The notes under the pieces: generated by a model | Seen by the model: only the letters and a program-made list of their open reading frames with translations | What the model was told of the DNA's origin: nothing | Databases searched by the model: none | Assembly: GCF_907165205.1 (NCBI RefSeq) | Contig: NC_058190.1 | Coordinates: forward strand, 39,916,116 to 39,980,115 | DNA: 64,000 bases | Source of the DNA: Coccinella septempunctata | Taxonomy: Eukaryota; Arthropoda; Insecta; Coleoptera; Coccinellidae | Direction of reading: 5' to 3' | Made by a program: the position numbers and the translations under genes | In this document: piece after piece, positions 20,107-31,259 of the stretch | How positions within the stretch are numbered: the first letter of the stretch is position 1 | Layout: the number at the start of each line of letters is the position of its first letter

Positions 20107-23100
20107 TTACTTTTTTCCCATTAAAACTTCTTGCGCCAGAATTCTGAGTTTTCTTCTCAAAATTTTCCCACTAGCTGTTTTCGGTATTTCATCAACGAAT
20201 ATAACACCTCCTCTCAACCATTTGTTTTGGGATATTCGTCCTGGAAGAAATATCATTTAGGTACAATACTATTATTGAAATATATTCAAAAATTTCTCTC
20301 AAATGTGAAATTATCTGTTAAAGTGAAAATGGCAAATTCCATTCGCTCATCGCTCATGGAGAAATAAGCTGCTCCTCTATTGTTGAGAATATTGATGGTT
20401 TCCGAATATTCATATTATCCGTACCATCTTAATTTTTTTTTTTCAATTACATAAATTTATAATGATTCAAGTTGAATCATTTTTCACCCTCAATATTGAC
20501 GAGCAGTTTAGTTGATCTGATTCAATACTCCCTGGCTTTTTCACACTTCTGAAACATGTAGTGTACTTAAATGAAATCGAAGATCTTCTATTCTCAAATT
20601 AATAACTTATTGTTAAGTTAACAATTTTATAAAAAATAAGTTTTTGGATTTGACAAATGGAATGACGCTACTCTCATTCCAATTGTCGAGTACCCAAAAG
20701 AGGAGACCTATATGGCACACATACTTCTTACAAAATCTTGTACTTCGATTTCCTTCAATGAAGATCCATCTTTTCGAACTACGAATGCAACAGGTAGTTC
20801 ACCAGATCTTTCGTCTGGCAGTCCAACAACTCCACAGTCCCGAATTTCTGTGTGAGATAACAGTAAAGCTTCCAGTTCTGCTGGTGGGACCTAAAGAACA
20901 AATCTTTCTGTATTCGAAATTTTATAAATTTCAGAAATAGCTCCGAAATCTTCAATCTTATATTCACCTGAAATCCGTTAAACTTGATCAACTCCTTTAT
21001 ACGGTCAGTTATATAAAAATTGTACTCGTTGTCGTAATATCCAACGTCTCCTGTCAAGAACCAGCCATCATCGGTGAAAGTATGTTTTGTAGCTTCTGGG
21101 TTGTTGTAGTAACCTTTCATCACCATCTCCCCCTTTATGCACACTTCTCCACTTTCATATGGACCCAAAAACTCGCCGGTGTCTATATCCCTAATGGCAA
21201 ATTTCATGTAAGGGGTAACTTTTCCTGAAGAACCTGGTTTCCATTTTTCCTCTTCCCTGCCACTGTACACTACAGCGAAAGTCGTTTCGGTCAGTCCGTA
21301 CGCTTGTCTTATCAGATTCAAATTCAGCCTAAAAAAGTAGCATTTATAAAATAACAACTTTTTGATGCGGAATCACATGGGGAAAAGCACAGCCTCCTAT
21401 CGCCTATCAAAATGATGCACAGTAGGCACAGGTTGAAATAATTTGTAGTAAGCATAGTGGTCTTAGAATAAGAGTTAAACGATATTCAAATAGAAAAAGG
21501 TTTGTTTTCTCTCTGACCTCTTCTTGATCTCTCTTTCTGTTGATTCCTTCAAAGGTGCAGCAGCAGATATTATTTCCTTGATGGAAGATAAGTTATATTC
21601 TTCCACCAATTCGCTTTTTGATAGAAAAACTACCAATGGTGGTACCACGAACAACCTCTTGATTTTATAGGTTTCGACAGCCTTCAAGAATGTTTGGACC
21701 TCGAATTCCTTGAAAACGACCACGGAACCATAAATCATCAAGCCTGTTATAGTGGTACATAATCCATAGGCGTGAAAAAATGGAGCTACGCACAAGGTAA
21801 CACTCTCTTGGTCATGTATTCTAGGATCTCTGGAAAAGGCATGGAAACCATATTTATTCAAGAAACTTCACTAAATAAAGAAATCTGAGAAACTGAGTGA
21901 ATTAGAGTCCCCAGCTTTTATAAAATTTGTAATACTGATTATTGTACAGTTCACAATTTTCGGTTATATTCTTTGACTTACTTGAAGTGTGCATATAAGG
22001 TGTTCATATTATTATGGGTCAACATAACACCTTTAGGCAATCCAGTTGTACCGGAAGAGTTCATAATAAACGCTACATGTTCCCTTATGTCCACTGGCGT
22101 TGTAGCTATAGTGGAGGTCCAAGCCCCATCCAAACTTTCTTCTATAAAATCTCTTAAACATACAGCTTTAGCAGTACTATCACCCGAGTCAATAACGATG
22201 ATTTTTTCGATAAATATCAATTTCTTCTTTAACTCGTAGAACTTTTCAACTAAGGCTTCGGAGCAAAAGACAACTTTTGGTTTGGAAATGCCCAAGCTAC
22301 CCTCAAGTTCTTCGACTGTGTAATCGAAATTAACTAAAGCTACTGTTGCTCCGATGTACATGGCTGATATAATTGGGAAAAAATATTGCAGATTGTTTTG
22401 ACTGCAGATGGCAATAACAGAATTTTCATCATATCTATTGATGCGCAGAGCTTCTGCTAGTGAACAAGTCTGCCTAATGAGCTCATAGTAAGTCACCTTC
22501 CTCTTAGAGTATCCATCATACTGAAAATAATAAAATAGTGATTAGTATGAGCTATGATCATCAAAGTCGAATAAAGAAAGACGTAGCTGTGATTACAATA
22601 CACTCGCTTCAGAAACGAAATACTAGAAAGAAATCGAAAATTGTCCTACACTGCATTTGAGTTAATAGGTTGGCCGAAGTTGAGTCCAAATATTCATGCG
22701 ACAACCTATTCCTATCGTACTTTTGTTTCACCTTGAATATAGTACCAGATATCATAAGGCTCATTTCAAATAAGGCATAATTTGCGTAAATAATCGGTCT
22801 CACAAGAGACTGAAAACTCCACTCAATTTCTCAGACAATTCCAATGATGGCAGCAAACAGACAATAAACAAAATAAGTATCAATTTTATTTTGTGAACCT
22901 AAATACCTACTGACTAATGAAGAAGAGAATACTTTGCTAATCAAAATAAAAAACGCCTGGGGACTGTGAATCATTTACGTTTTTTGAAAGAACAACCATT
23001 CAACAGTCCTGAAAGATTTTCTCAAACATGTATCTGCATGCCAGGTTTGGATATTTTGGCAAAGAGGAAATATCTCTTTCTTCAAGTCTACGAATTTCAG

Positions 23101-23348
23101 GCTGACTTGAAACGGGCATATGGTAAAGGATTGTCAAACTTTTAGATGTTAAGTTTGAGAGTCCTAAGATGATCTGTAAAAACCTCTGAGGTATTTGAAG
23201 ACTGTGCAAACACACAAAATTGACTCACCAAAGCTACATCCTCGTCTTCATGTTGCAAAAAACTTTGGTGAATAACTTCACCAAAAGAGACCTCTGGCAA
23301 GGGAATAATTGGAGGTAATCCCTCTATGATATTCGATCTGTCGCACAT
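20107..23348 (-). CDS. Acyl-CoA synthetase, luciferase/4-coumarate-CoA-ligase-like (copy B)
   Basis: This tandem paralogue of copy A has six exons of identical lengths (120, 539, 312, 361, 166 and 134 nt): 23348-23229, 22520-21982, 21829-21518, 21328-20968, 20890-20725 and 20240-20107. It encodes 543 aa. All adenylation motifs are kept: SSGTTGLPKG, FFHAYGL, YGLTETT, TGD, DRIKELIKFNGFQ and PKTASGKILRR. The C-terminus ends MGKK, again without a peroxisomal SKL-like tripeptide, so a cytosolic or other location is likely. By eye the proteins differ at about 15 of 40 residues in exon 1, 16 of 180 in exon 2, 1 of 103 in exon 3, 6 of 120 in exon 4 and 12 of 55 in exon 5. This uneven pattern suggests gene conversion in the middle. 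The substrate is unknown. Confidence 0.9.
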
Positions 23349-24106
23349 ATTTTCTCTCTCCTGATTACCCTATAACTAATGCTGAAACCTTAATGAGAAG
23401 ATACTATCTCTTATCTTCAGCATCATAAAACATAATCTTCTGGAGCGAAAAACTCCGGTATCAATATTTATTTTTCGATGTATAATTATGCGGACAATGT
23501 TTCGAGAGATATTATCCAAATTGTAGAGTGATTATAGCCAGTATTTCGTGATAAATGGAAGAAGTCTACAATACCCAACAATTAAATTGCGCATTATATA
23601 AAAGCATTTAAAATTTCGTTTACTTATGGGGAATATACGTTCGTATATGATCTACTACCAATTCGAATATTGTGTATTGGTCTGTGGAACCATATATTGA
23701 CCATATTCTCCTTAAATCTAGCATTGGTGACTTGTAAAAGGGAAAAAGGTTGGCATTGACCACATATACAGGGTCACTAGACAACACAAAAGACAACGGC
23801 TCAAAGGATATAAAGGTCCTCAAACTGAATGAGGATTATGGTTTTAAATTTCCCATCTGGATATTGGTTTGAGAGATTTATGAAAAAACGCTAAAACTGC
23901 GAAGTCCCATATCTTTCGTTGATATGTCAAATTTTTCGCTGATATTTCACAGCAGCTCACGAAAAATTGTAGGCAATATTCAAAAATTTTTCTAAAAATC
24001 AGTCCTTTATTTAAATTTTGTATGGCATTCATATCTTACGAAATATTAGTGAATTTTCTAATATAAATAATTTCTAAAGATAACTCGAATGAAAATCCTA
24101 AATAAA

Positions 24107-24257
24107 GCCCGTTTGTAACAGCCGAGAATTCTCTACCAAGTTTTGGTAAGAAAACCGCAGAGATTATTTTATATGCAACTGAACAGTGAATCCTACTTGA
24201 TCCTACCGAATGTAACGGTAAAGAATTCACGACGGATAAATTCTCGGCAAACGGACA
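24107..24257. repeat. Short inverted-repeat element 1
   Basis: The left end GCCCGTTTGTAACAGCCGAG pairs with the inverted right end CTCGGCAAACGGAC. Both arms continue into GAGAATT. The internal part is non-coding, and the whole is about 150 bp, the size of a MITE. Confidence 0.5.
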
Positions 24258-24323
24258 TAAAGTATGAGGCTTCATTTTGTGACTAGTTGATACCCCGTTT
24301 TAGTTGCTGCATTCTACAGGGGT

Positions 24324-24463
24324 TGTATTCGGGTTCGGCTTTTGGACGGTCCGAGAATTGTTCTCAAACTGCGCAAAACTGTTGCGCCCTATTATAAAAT
24401 CCTCTGCGCAGTTCTAGAATCTAGAACCATTCTCGGACTGTCCGAAAGCCGAACCCGAATACA
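24324..24463. repeat. Short inverted-repeat element 2
   Basis: The left arm TGTATTCGGGTTCGGCTTTT and following GGAC.GTCCGAGAAT are repeated inverted at 24425-24463. The loop carries CTGCGCA on both sides. The long stem suggests a MITE or an origin by inverted duplication. It shares the GAGAAT core with the hairpin just upstream. Confidence 0.6.
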
Positions 24464-24965
24464 GCTAGTATATCTTAAATTCCAGTTAAAAATATCTTCA
24501 CCCTGTATATTCCAAATTGCCATTTCTATTGAAAATTTCAACAGTACTATTAATTTTTACAGAATTAACCTTGAGGTACACAATTAGTGTGCAGCCTATT
24601 GTAATATTTCTGCAGTTTCTCAAATAAAAGTCGTGTGCATCTTACAAATTCTTTTTATTCACAACAATAATGTTTAAATCGACATTTGCTTATGTACAAA
24701 CACTTTCTCATTAAAAATTCGAAAATAATTTCAGTACACTTTGGGCAGTTTGTTAATGCCAGCATAAAATTCATCAGCTGTAATTGTAAATTCCAATTGA
24801 AAAAATATGAAGGGCTTCAAATCAAATGATAAAATAAAAGTGACCTAAAACTAAGGATAGTAAAAAATCCCAAATTTCTTCCACAATATACCAGGAATCA
24901 AACATCCTTGAACAATATAACAATTTATTCAAATCATTTGAAAACCTAACTACGCATTTTGTTCG

Positions 24966-26523
24966 CTACATAAAATCATTAAAATCATCATAATCGTTGA
25001 CATAGGCGGACAGAGGCTGAAAACAAAAATTAAAGTTAAGAAAGCAAGAAAATGTAACACAATTTCAGTTCAATTCACATATATCAGAGTATCAATACTT
25101 ACATTTGGATCATCTACTTTCAGTTTCACCTTTCCTTTTCCTTTATTTTTCTTCGCCTTATCTCCTTTTTCGATTTTCTGTTTCTCTAGATATAAATTAT
25201 CTAAACTATTTTTAATCTTTCTAATATCATGAGAAGGCACTGAAATCAACAAGTTTAGTACTGTGATCATAAAAATCAGGGCTAAAGAACTCACATCCTG
25301 CACATAAATTCCTCACAAGACTTTCTGCGAAATTTACAAATTCAGCATTCTTTGACATCGATAAAAGTTTCTTGCAGAGGTTATCTCCAAATTCTTGAAT
25401 TTCATCTTTACTTGTAGGTAAATCACCCAAAGAATCTCCTGTGGAGAATGTAGTTTCAAGAGCTAATTTTAAATCTGACTCCTTCTGTCTGCGCAACCTC
25501 TCCTCTGGACTTATTTCCTCCTCGTCTTCATATTCTTTTATTCTTTTATCATCATCCTTTTTCATCCGCTGATAAAAAGAATAATGATTCATCAAAAAAT
25601 TACTATTTTCATAATAATGAAAAGTAAGATAATGCATAATTCAAAAAGCTCGAAAATGTGGCTATAAGATAAATTGTTCAATACTAGCAGTGGTAACTAA
25701 ATCTTGATAAATGTAATATCGCATAAATATTCTGAAAGAAACGCTATTTGCAATGAAGTGTTTTATGATTGCTTATGATAATTAATTTCACCTGAACAAT
25801 CTATCAGATGAATGGCTATCAATAATAACATTTAAAAAAAGACTGCATGATTTGTTTGATAATGAAAACTGTAATAGAAGAAGAAATTTTCTATATCTGA
25901 GATATGTTAGAAAATATGCAGTTTAAATTGTATGCGAGTTTCATATAGCATATCATTTTGTGACTAAAAGCAAGTAATATGAAAGATAGAAGTAACATAC
26001 CTCTTTTTCAGCAATTTTTTCACTAAGAATTTTCTTTTTAGATTTCTTGACAGGTTCAACTACTTTAATTTCCTCTTCCTTTTTGTCCTCATCTTCATCC
26101 TCCCAATTATCCTGAAAAAATGAATAAAATTTTTGAACAAGTCGGTTATTCCATGAAATAAAATATTCCTAAAGAGCTGAAAGCAAATGTAAGTAAAATA
26201 TAAGCAAGAACAATTAATATTTTACACTTCTAGTTCACATATGTTAGGAAAAGAGGAATATTCTAGAATCTAGGTTAGATTGAAATAAGAAGTTTTCCAT
26301 CCCTACAGTAAAAGAATATGCTATAAAGTACAAAATTTACTTCTAGTGCATACGTAAGTACACTTACTTTAATTTCTTCTTCCTCATCTTCTCCAGCCCA
26401 TTTATTCACAACTGGGTTTTCAGGTGCTATTACAGGAGGTTCGAAATTATCGTCGTCTGAAAAATATCCAATTTCAATTTTCTAAACATACATAGTGTTA
26501 AGTTACTTACCCCACGACTCCAT
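24966..26523 (-). CDS. EIF3J: Eukaryotic translation initiation factor 3 subunit J
   Basis: This loosely bound eIF3 subunit promotes 40S association and subunit recycling in the cytosol. Six exons (26523-26511, 26456-26368, 26111-26001, 25568-25295, 25239-25103, 25016-24966) join in frame to 224 aa (human 258). The first exon codes for only four residues plus one base (MESW-D). The protein has the acidic N-terminus (WDDDNFEPP...AGEDEEEEIKDNWEDEDED), a Lys-rich coiled part, the conserved core SPEERLRRQKESDLKLALETTF, and the acidic tail YDDFNDFM ending in Met. It is divergent from RpL36, which fits joint expression of translation genes. Identification is firm; the tiny first exon follows from phase and family similarity. 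Confidence 0.93.
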
Positions 26524-27289
26524 AATTGAAAAAAATTTAATACTGGGTCAAAAAAAAAGATGATTGAAATTCACGTGTAAAGGAATGAAACCTTTCAACG
26601 GCACCACCAGAGGACACACCTGCGTCGATGCTGAATGACACACTGGGTTGAAATTTTGACAAAAAAATCTTGGAAAGAAGGATTATCAAACAACACGTTT
26701 GATTTTTCTCAATTTCAGAAAAGAACTTCTAAAATATAGCACTTGTTCCAAATTTTCTGTATTCAATCCAGTTTCTAACTTTTCCATTTCTACTGTAATG
26801 TTGACAAAACGAAAATACTGTGAGATATGTCATTATCGACATAGAAATGTGCTTTACGATGATTCGTTTTCTTCTTTTCTTTTTCACGTGGAACTTCGTA
26901 AATATTTAGACGGTTGAAAAAACTTGATCAGTTTAATAACTGATGATTGTCAGATCATATTATTTTTTATATCTACCCTCCATCCATTTTCTCCAATTTT
27001 TTTGGAAAATCCTAGGTGTACGATTCCGTCTTCTCAACTCTTTGATTGTATCTACTCTGTAATCTGTGATTATATCAGAGAGGTTACTTCTCGGTCTTCT
27101 GTCAAAATTTTCTATGCACAAATCTGCTCATGATCTGCTAAACAGAAACGAAAAATTTTTAAATTTAAATACATTCTTTGACGGAACAGATAGTGAGACA
27201 GTTAACTTTAACTTCCTGTTAGATTTTATAAAGGTAAATATTTTGTATAAAAACTATTGTTTAAATTGAGATTTTTGTCACTTTCAGAC
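26524..27289. promoter_or_regulatory. Divergent EIF3J/RpL36 intergenic region
   Basis: Two translation-apparatus genes start outward from this 766-bp region. A splice acceptor (cactttcag) ends at 27287, two bases before the RpL36 ATG, so RpL36 has an upstream untranslated exon here. CACGTG occurs at about 26573 and 26885, the latter after a pyrimidine-rich run (ttttcttcttttctttttc) that could be a TOP-like start. This is a guess, since no start site can be fixed from sequence alone. Confidence 0.45.
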
Positions 27290-27625
27290 ATGGCACCTAA
27301 ATATGAGTTAGCAGTTGGACTTCATAGGGGTCATAAAACAACAAGAATCACAGCGGATAAAACCAAATCTGATAAAATACGACCATCTAGGTTGAAAGGA
27401 CGTTTAACTAAACATTCCAAGTTTGTAAGGGATCTTGTTCGTGAAGTAGTAGGACATGCTCCTTATGAAAAAAGGGCTATGGAATTGTTGAAGGTTTCGA
27501 AAGATAAAAGAGCACTAAAATTCTTGAAGCGACGCTTGGGAACTCATATCAGGGCTAAAAGGAAACGTGAAGAACTTTCGAATATCCTTACCCAAATGAG
27601 GAAAGCCCAGGCCCATGCTAAATAG
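27290..27625 (+). CDS. RpL36: 60S ribosomal protein L36 (eL36)
   Basis: This component of the large ribosomal subunit has 111 aa on one coding exon. The sequence matches the family along its whole length: MAPKYELAVGLHRGHKTT, then RPSRLKGRLTKHSKFVRDLV, GHAPYEKRAMELLKVSKDKR, ALKFLKRRLGTHIRAKRKRE, and a Lys-ending AQAHAK tail. The frame stays open upstream to 27257. However, a splice acceptor at 27286-27287 and the conserved MAPKYEL start show that ATG 27290 is the true start and the upstream codons are intronic. Confidence 0.96.
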   Translation: MAPKYELAVGLHRGHKTTRITADKTKSDKIRPSRLKGRLTKHSKFVRDLVREVVGHAPYEKRAMELLKVSKDKRALKFLKRRLGTHIRAKRKREELSNILTQMRKAQAHAK

Positions 27626-28092
27626 AAATATGTGGATATGTTTGTGATAATAATAATGGAACATCAAGATCTTTTTTTTCATTTCTTTTCATCCTTCCTA
27701 TCATTGATCTTATATTTATGGATGATCACATTAAAGTTATTAGAAGGCTTGATTGAACAACTTAATATAATTTAAAGGTCAATTGATATTGATAATCTTG
27801 TTATAGAAAGTTGATCCCTTTTTCTTCAAGCTGAGATCGTAATTTTATGATTTTAAGTGTAAATTCTTCTACTGAAACTTAATGAATAGTACGCCATTAC
27901 TGGTTGTTAAAGTGTAAGCTGACCAGTCTCGGAAAAAAATTGCGAATTTCCGTGTATTTTCTTATATCAAAGAGTAACAACTCTGCTGATATCGTGCGAA
28001 TGCATGTGGCGCCATCTAGTAAATGACGTGAAGTTTAAGTAAAACTAAGAGAGGTTAGGTTAAACAGGGGGGTGAAACTCCCTCAGTAATGA
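27626..28092. other. Spacer between RpL36 and the 1.6-kb transposon
   Basis: This is AT-rich 3' UTR and spacer. No canonical AATAAA is seen near the RpL36 stop. No gene is recognised. Confidence 0.5.
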
Positions 28093-28100
28093 CGTGAACC
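28093..28100. repeat. 8-bp target-site duplication, left copy
   Basis: CGTGAACC directly abuts the left terminal inverted repeat and is identical to 29729-29736 on the other side of the element. Confidence 0.8.
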
Positions 28101-29728
28101 CATAGACATAGAGACATGGACTGAGCAATGCCAGCATGAAATTGGCTATTTATTAGAAAGAGAGAAAAGCTCGTCGGGATATACCTTTCTTTTATTTGTT
28201 CACATAGAGGTGAGTGTAGACCAATCAAAATTCTAGAAAAAGACAACTGCATTCCCGACGTGTTTTTCTCTCTGTCACTTTTTTTGACCGTATTTCATGC
28301 ATATGTTACGGCTAAAGATAGGTGTGAGCATAAACTTAAGATTAGCCGGCTAAACTTAGGTTTATATTCGAGGATCGGCTAAAGTTCGATAAAATATTCA
28401 TCTGCGTCAGGGCATTTTATCTTTAGCCGGCTAATGTGCACATTACCCAAAACGAAACGGCTAAAAATGTATTCTATGGACACGCGAGAAGGTGATGTCT
28501 CATGAATGGTCGGATGGGATAGGACGAACGCACACTGCCACTCTTTTGTTTAAATTTTTAGAATTGAAATATTCAAAAGAGCAACGAATGTATTGGGGTT
28601 GTATTACATAACGCCCATGGGTTTTCAATTCAACATTTAACGAGTTATTTCCATCTGTTTAGGAGATTAATGCTCTTCAAACCAAGCCCAATTTGTAAAA
28701 AATCATAATATGACCCCACAAGAAAATGAGATATTAGACATAGAAAATTTTTTCTGCAAACAAAAGTATATTTTTTCTACCATTCAATAATTGGGTTTAT
28801 GGAAAAATTACGAAATAGAAACTATAGTTTCTAACGTTGCAATTTCTTTCCAACCAATTCTTTCGCAAAAAAGAACAAAAAAAAAACTATGAACATGAAC
28901 AAAGTTGAAAACACTTTCTCTAGCTGATTTTGTTAAAAATTTCTCCACGAGTCATTGAACATACGCGTTCCAAAATATGGCCTGTCGCCACCCTTGATGA
29001 ATAATCCCGGGGGATACAAGTGCATTCATCGTAAAGCTTATCAGCCAAATAGTCCGGTTAACTACAAACAAGATTGGGTACTTCTACTTATATTTTTCTA
29101 GAATTTGACTTTTGGTATTTTGATGAAGAAATTCGCGGAATCATTCTTGTCTTCATTCACTCCTTTTGCCCATTCAATTCCCCTTAAATTATGAATAATT
29201 ACAAGATGAAAAATAATCAAACACTACAGTTTTCCCCCACACTCAAAATAGCATGTCATGAATTTTGTCATCAGGCGTTTAGATTTTTAGATTCGTCAAT
29301 AAGAATTCGTTGAGACACAGTTGAAACAAATATATGTTCATTCTATAATTTCTCAACTGCTTAACAGAATGCTTTTCTGCTATTAAAATATGTGAAATTG
29401 ATACAGAAAATGCATTGCATTAATGGTTTGATTATACTCGTATTACTGTTTCTTTACATTCTTTTAATTGCCGAAAATTTGCGCCCCTCAAGCCTTCTAC
29501 ATTTTTAGCCGATGGGATGTGGTTACACTTAAGTTTAGCCGGCTAAAGATAGAAGAAACGAACATTAGCAAATACCCGAAGCTAAACCTAAGTTTAGCCG
29601 GCTAATCTTAAGTTTATGTTCACACCTATCTTTAGCCGTAACCATTGAACTCTATGGTTCCCATAGAGTTCAATGGCCGTAACACATAGATATAAAGGGA
29701 AGGCACAGTCCATGTCTCTATGTCTATG
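28101..29728. mobile_element. Non-autonomous DNA transposon with 23-bp perfect TIRs and 8-bp TSD
   Basis: The left end (28101-28123) starts CATAGACATAGAGACATGGA and ends CTG. The right end (29706-29728) is its exact reverse complement. Immediately outside, CGTGAACC occurs at both 28093-28100 and 29729-29736, a perfect 8-bp target-site duplication. Eight-base duplications are made by hAT and P-type transposases. Inside, TTAGCCGGCTAA palindromes and partial forms cluster at about 28307-28460 and 29505-29640. A longer inverted block (GATTAGCCGGCTAAAC with TAAACTTA) mirrors both sides, as expected for subterminal transposase-binding repeats. The 1.6-kb interior has no transposase frame. A small hairpin (CCATTGAACTCTATGG) interrupts the right arm at 29641-29676. 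Confidence 0.85.
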
Positions 29729-29736
29729 CGTGAACC
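29729..29736. repeat. 8-bp target-site duplication, right copy
   Basis: CGTGAACC directly abuts the right terminal inverted repeat and is identical to 28093-28100. Confidence 0.8.
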
Positions 29737-30575
29737 GAATGAGCTGCTGCCATCTCTGAAAGGTCAGCGAATTAATATGAAAAAATGTTAGTTTCCTACG
29801 TTGATAATTCTGCGCATAAACTAGAGTGACTTTGTAGCATAGACTAAGTTAATCTTTGATTCTGCGCTTGTGTGTGAAATATGTCAAATGATCAACATCC
29901 GATTTCAAGTTTGTTTGTTCGTTTTATTACAAGTTTTCGTTGGAAAGAAATATTGTTGTGTACCTAAATTCAAGAGCAACGAGTAAAAGTGAAAGAAGAG
30001 AGAAAAAATTTCCTGTTCTTTTGGTTCCTTATAGAGTTATGGTTGGCATAATTCTTCAGAAGCCGGACTATTAGGAATTCGAGGAATAAATCTTTTCTGA
30101 TTACGTAGGATGTAGTACCAAAGAAGAGGTATGATTTTCTCATGAAGCGCTTGAAATCTTGTCCAAATTTGAGGTATTTCAGCTCATAAAAGATGGATAA
30201 GTTTCATTTAACTGATTTTTGTTTGTTTGTCAATCATATATTCTATTGTTTTTCAATTATCATATGTGAACATTTCATCTAATAAATTGTATGTATGAAC
30301 TCAGAGTATTATTTGTTACATAGTTGTCTCCAAATAAAATAAAATAAAATTACCTTATCAAAGCGTAAAGAGCGCTCTCGACAAATTTTAATCGAGATTA
30401 TTTTGCTGACGTTTAAGAGATGGCGCTTTTCTTCGTAACAAAATTTTATCTGAGAGTTTCCCATCTATAGTGTTTATCTATGAGGTTAAATCCAGAGACA
30501 AGTTAAATCTATATATATTTTTGATTTCGATCAGTTATTAAAAAAAAACACAAAAAATTCTATTCTAGTTAATGG
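29737..30575. other. Upstream region of ARMC7 with a possible THAP-domain remnant
   Basis: At 29940-29990 (plus) a frame reads VGKKYCCVPKFKSNE followed by a stop. This resembles the start of a THAP zinc finger (CCVPxCxS), with the second Cys position changed to Phe. The rest cannot be read. AATAAAATAAAATAAAATT is at about 30332-30350. A splice acceptor (attctattctag) ends at 30568, just before the ARMC7 start codons, implying a 5' untranslated exon upstream. Confidence 0.4.
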
Positions 30576-31259
30576 ATGAACCAAACTAAACTCATCAAAA
30601 TCCAAAATAGGATTATGTTCAGTACCAAAGAACACCTCCTGAAAAAAACTGGACCTGATGGAGTAGGACGTTATGAATTCTTGAAAGAATTAATTACCGA
30701 ATACACTACTACTAGGTCTTTGGGTATGTATTGTTTGATGAAGAGTCTCGACTTGGTAACTTCTACTATTCTTTTCATATAGAGGCTAAAAAGCAAACCT
30801 TAGCGAATCTTGCCAATTTTGCTTATGATCCCATTAATTACGAATATTTTAAACAGTTGCATGTAGTGGATCTATTCTTAGCCCAGTTATCAGAAAGCGA
30901 TGAGGATCTGCTCCATTTTGGATTAGCTGGTATCTGTAATATAAGTCCAGGTACTACGCTGTTAATTTTAGAAGCATCAAATAAAGACTTGACCGATGAT
31001 ATCATTTTCAGACCCAGAATTTCGTGACTATATCATTTCTCTGAATGGCATTTGCTTAATATCAAATTTACTCAATCATCAGAAGGAGGAGATTGTATTA
31101 GATGCCATAACTTCATTATATTTTTTAACTGAAGAATTGAATTGGAAAGAATTGATCAACCAAACAATCATCAATGAAATAAAACAATATCAAGAGCATG
31201 ATGATAGCAGATTACGAAACATAAGTAACGTCTGCTTAAAAAAATGGCTTGCAATTTGA
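30576..31259 (+). CDS. ARMC7: Armadillo repeat-containing protein 7
   Basis: This is a small armadillo-fold protein linked to spliceosome factors in animals; its precise role is little known. Three exons (30576-30723, 30783-30950, 31012-31259) join in frame to 187 aa (human 198). The conserved core is VGRYEFLKELITEY, AKKQTLANLANFAYDPINYE, QLHVVDLFLAQLSE..., GLAGICNISP and KEEIVLDAITSLYFL. The start is uncertain: an overlapping ATG at 30572 opens only a five-codon uORF, ATG 30576 is in frame, and ATG 30615 (MFSTKEHLLKK) is the likeliest true start because the preceding 13 codons look unconserved. The last 16 bases overlap the next ORF in another frame, suggesting a shared mRNA. Confidence 0.88.

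Larger units (their letters stand above)
23349..24965. other. Intergenic region between copy B and EIF3J, with two short hairpin elements
   Basis: No gene is seen. Apart from the two hairpins listed separately, it contains an ACAGGGT at about 23768 and a CACCCTGTA at about 24501, likely element debris. The end toward EIF3J (about 24600-24965) is AT-rich 3' UTR. Confidence 0.5.

Noticed and set aside
14890..23348. Calling the tandem ligases luciferases
   Set aside because: All ANL motifs are shared with 4CL-like acyl-CoA synthetases and no residue pattern proves light production.
27257..27289. Upstream extension of RpL36 by 11 codons
   Set aside because: A splice acceptor ends at 27287 and eL36 proteins start MAPKYEL-like, so the extension is intronic.
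28055..28252. Minus-strand open frame crossing the left end of the 1.6-kb element
   Set aside because: It spans the element boundary and has no transposase similarity.
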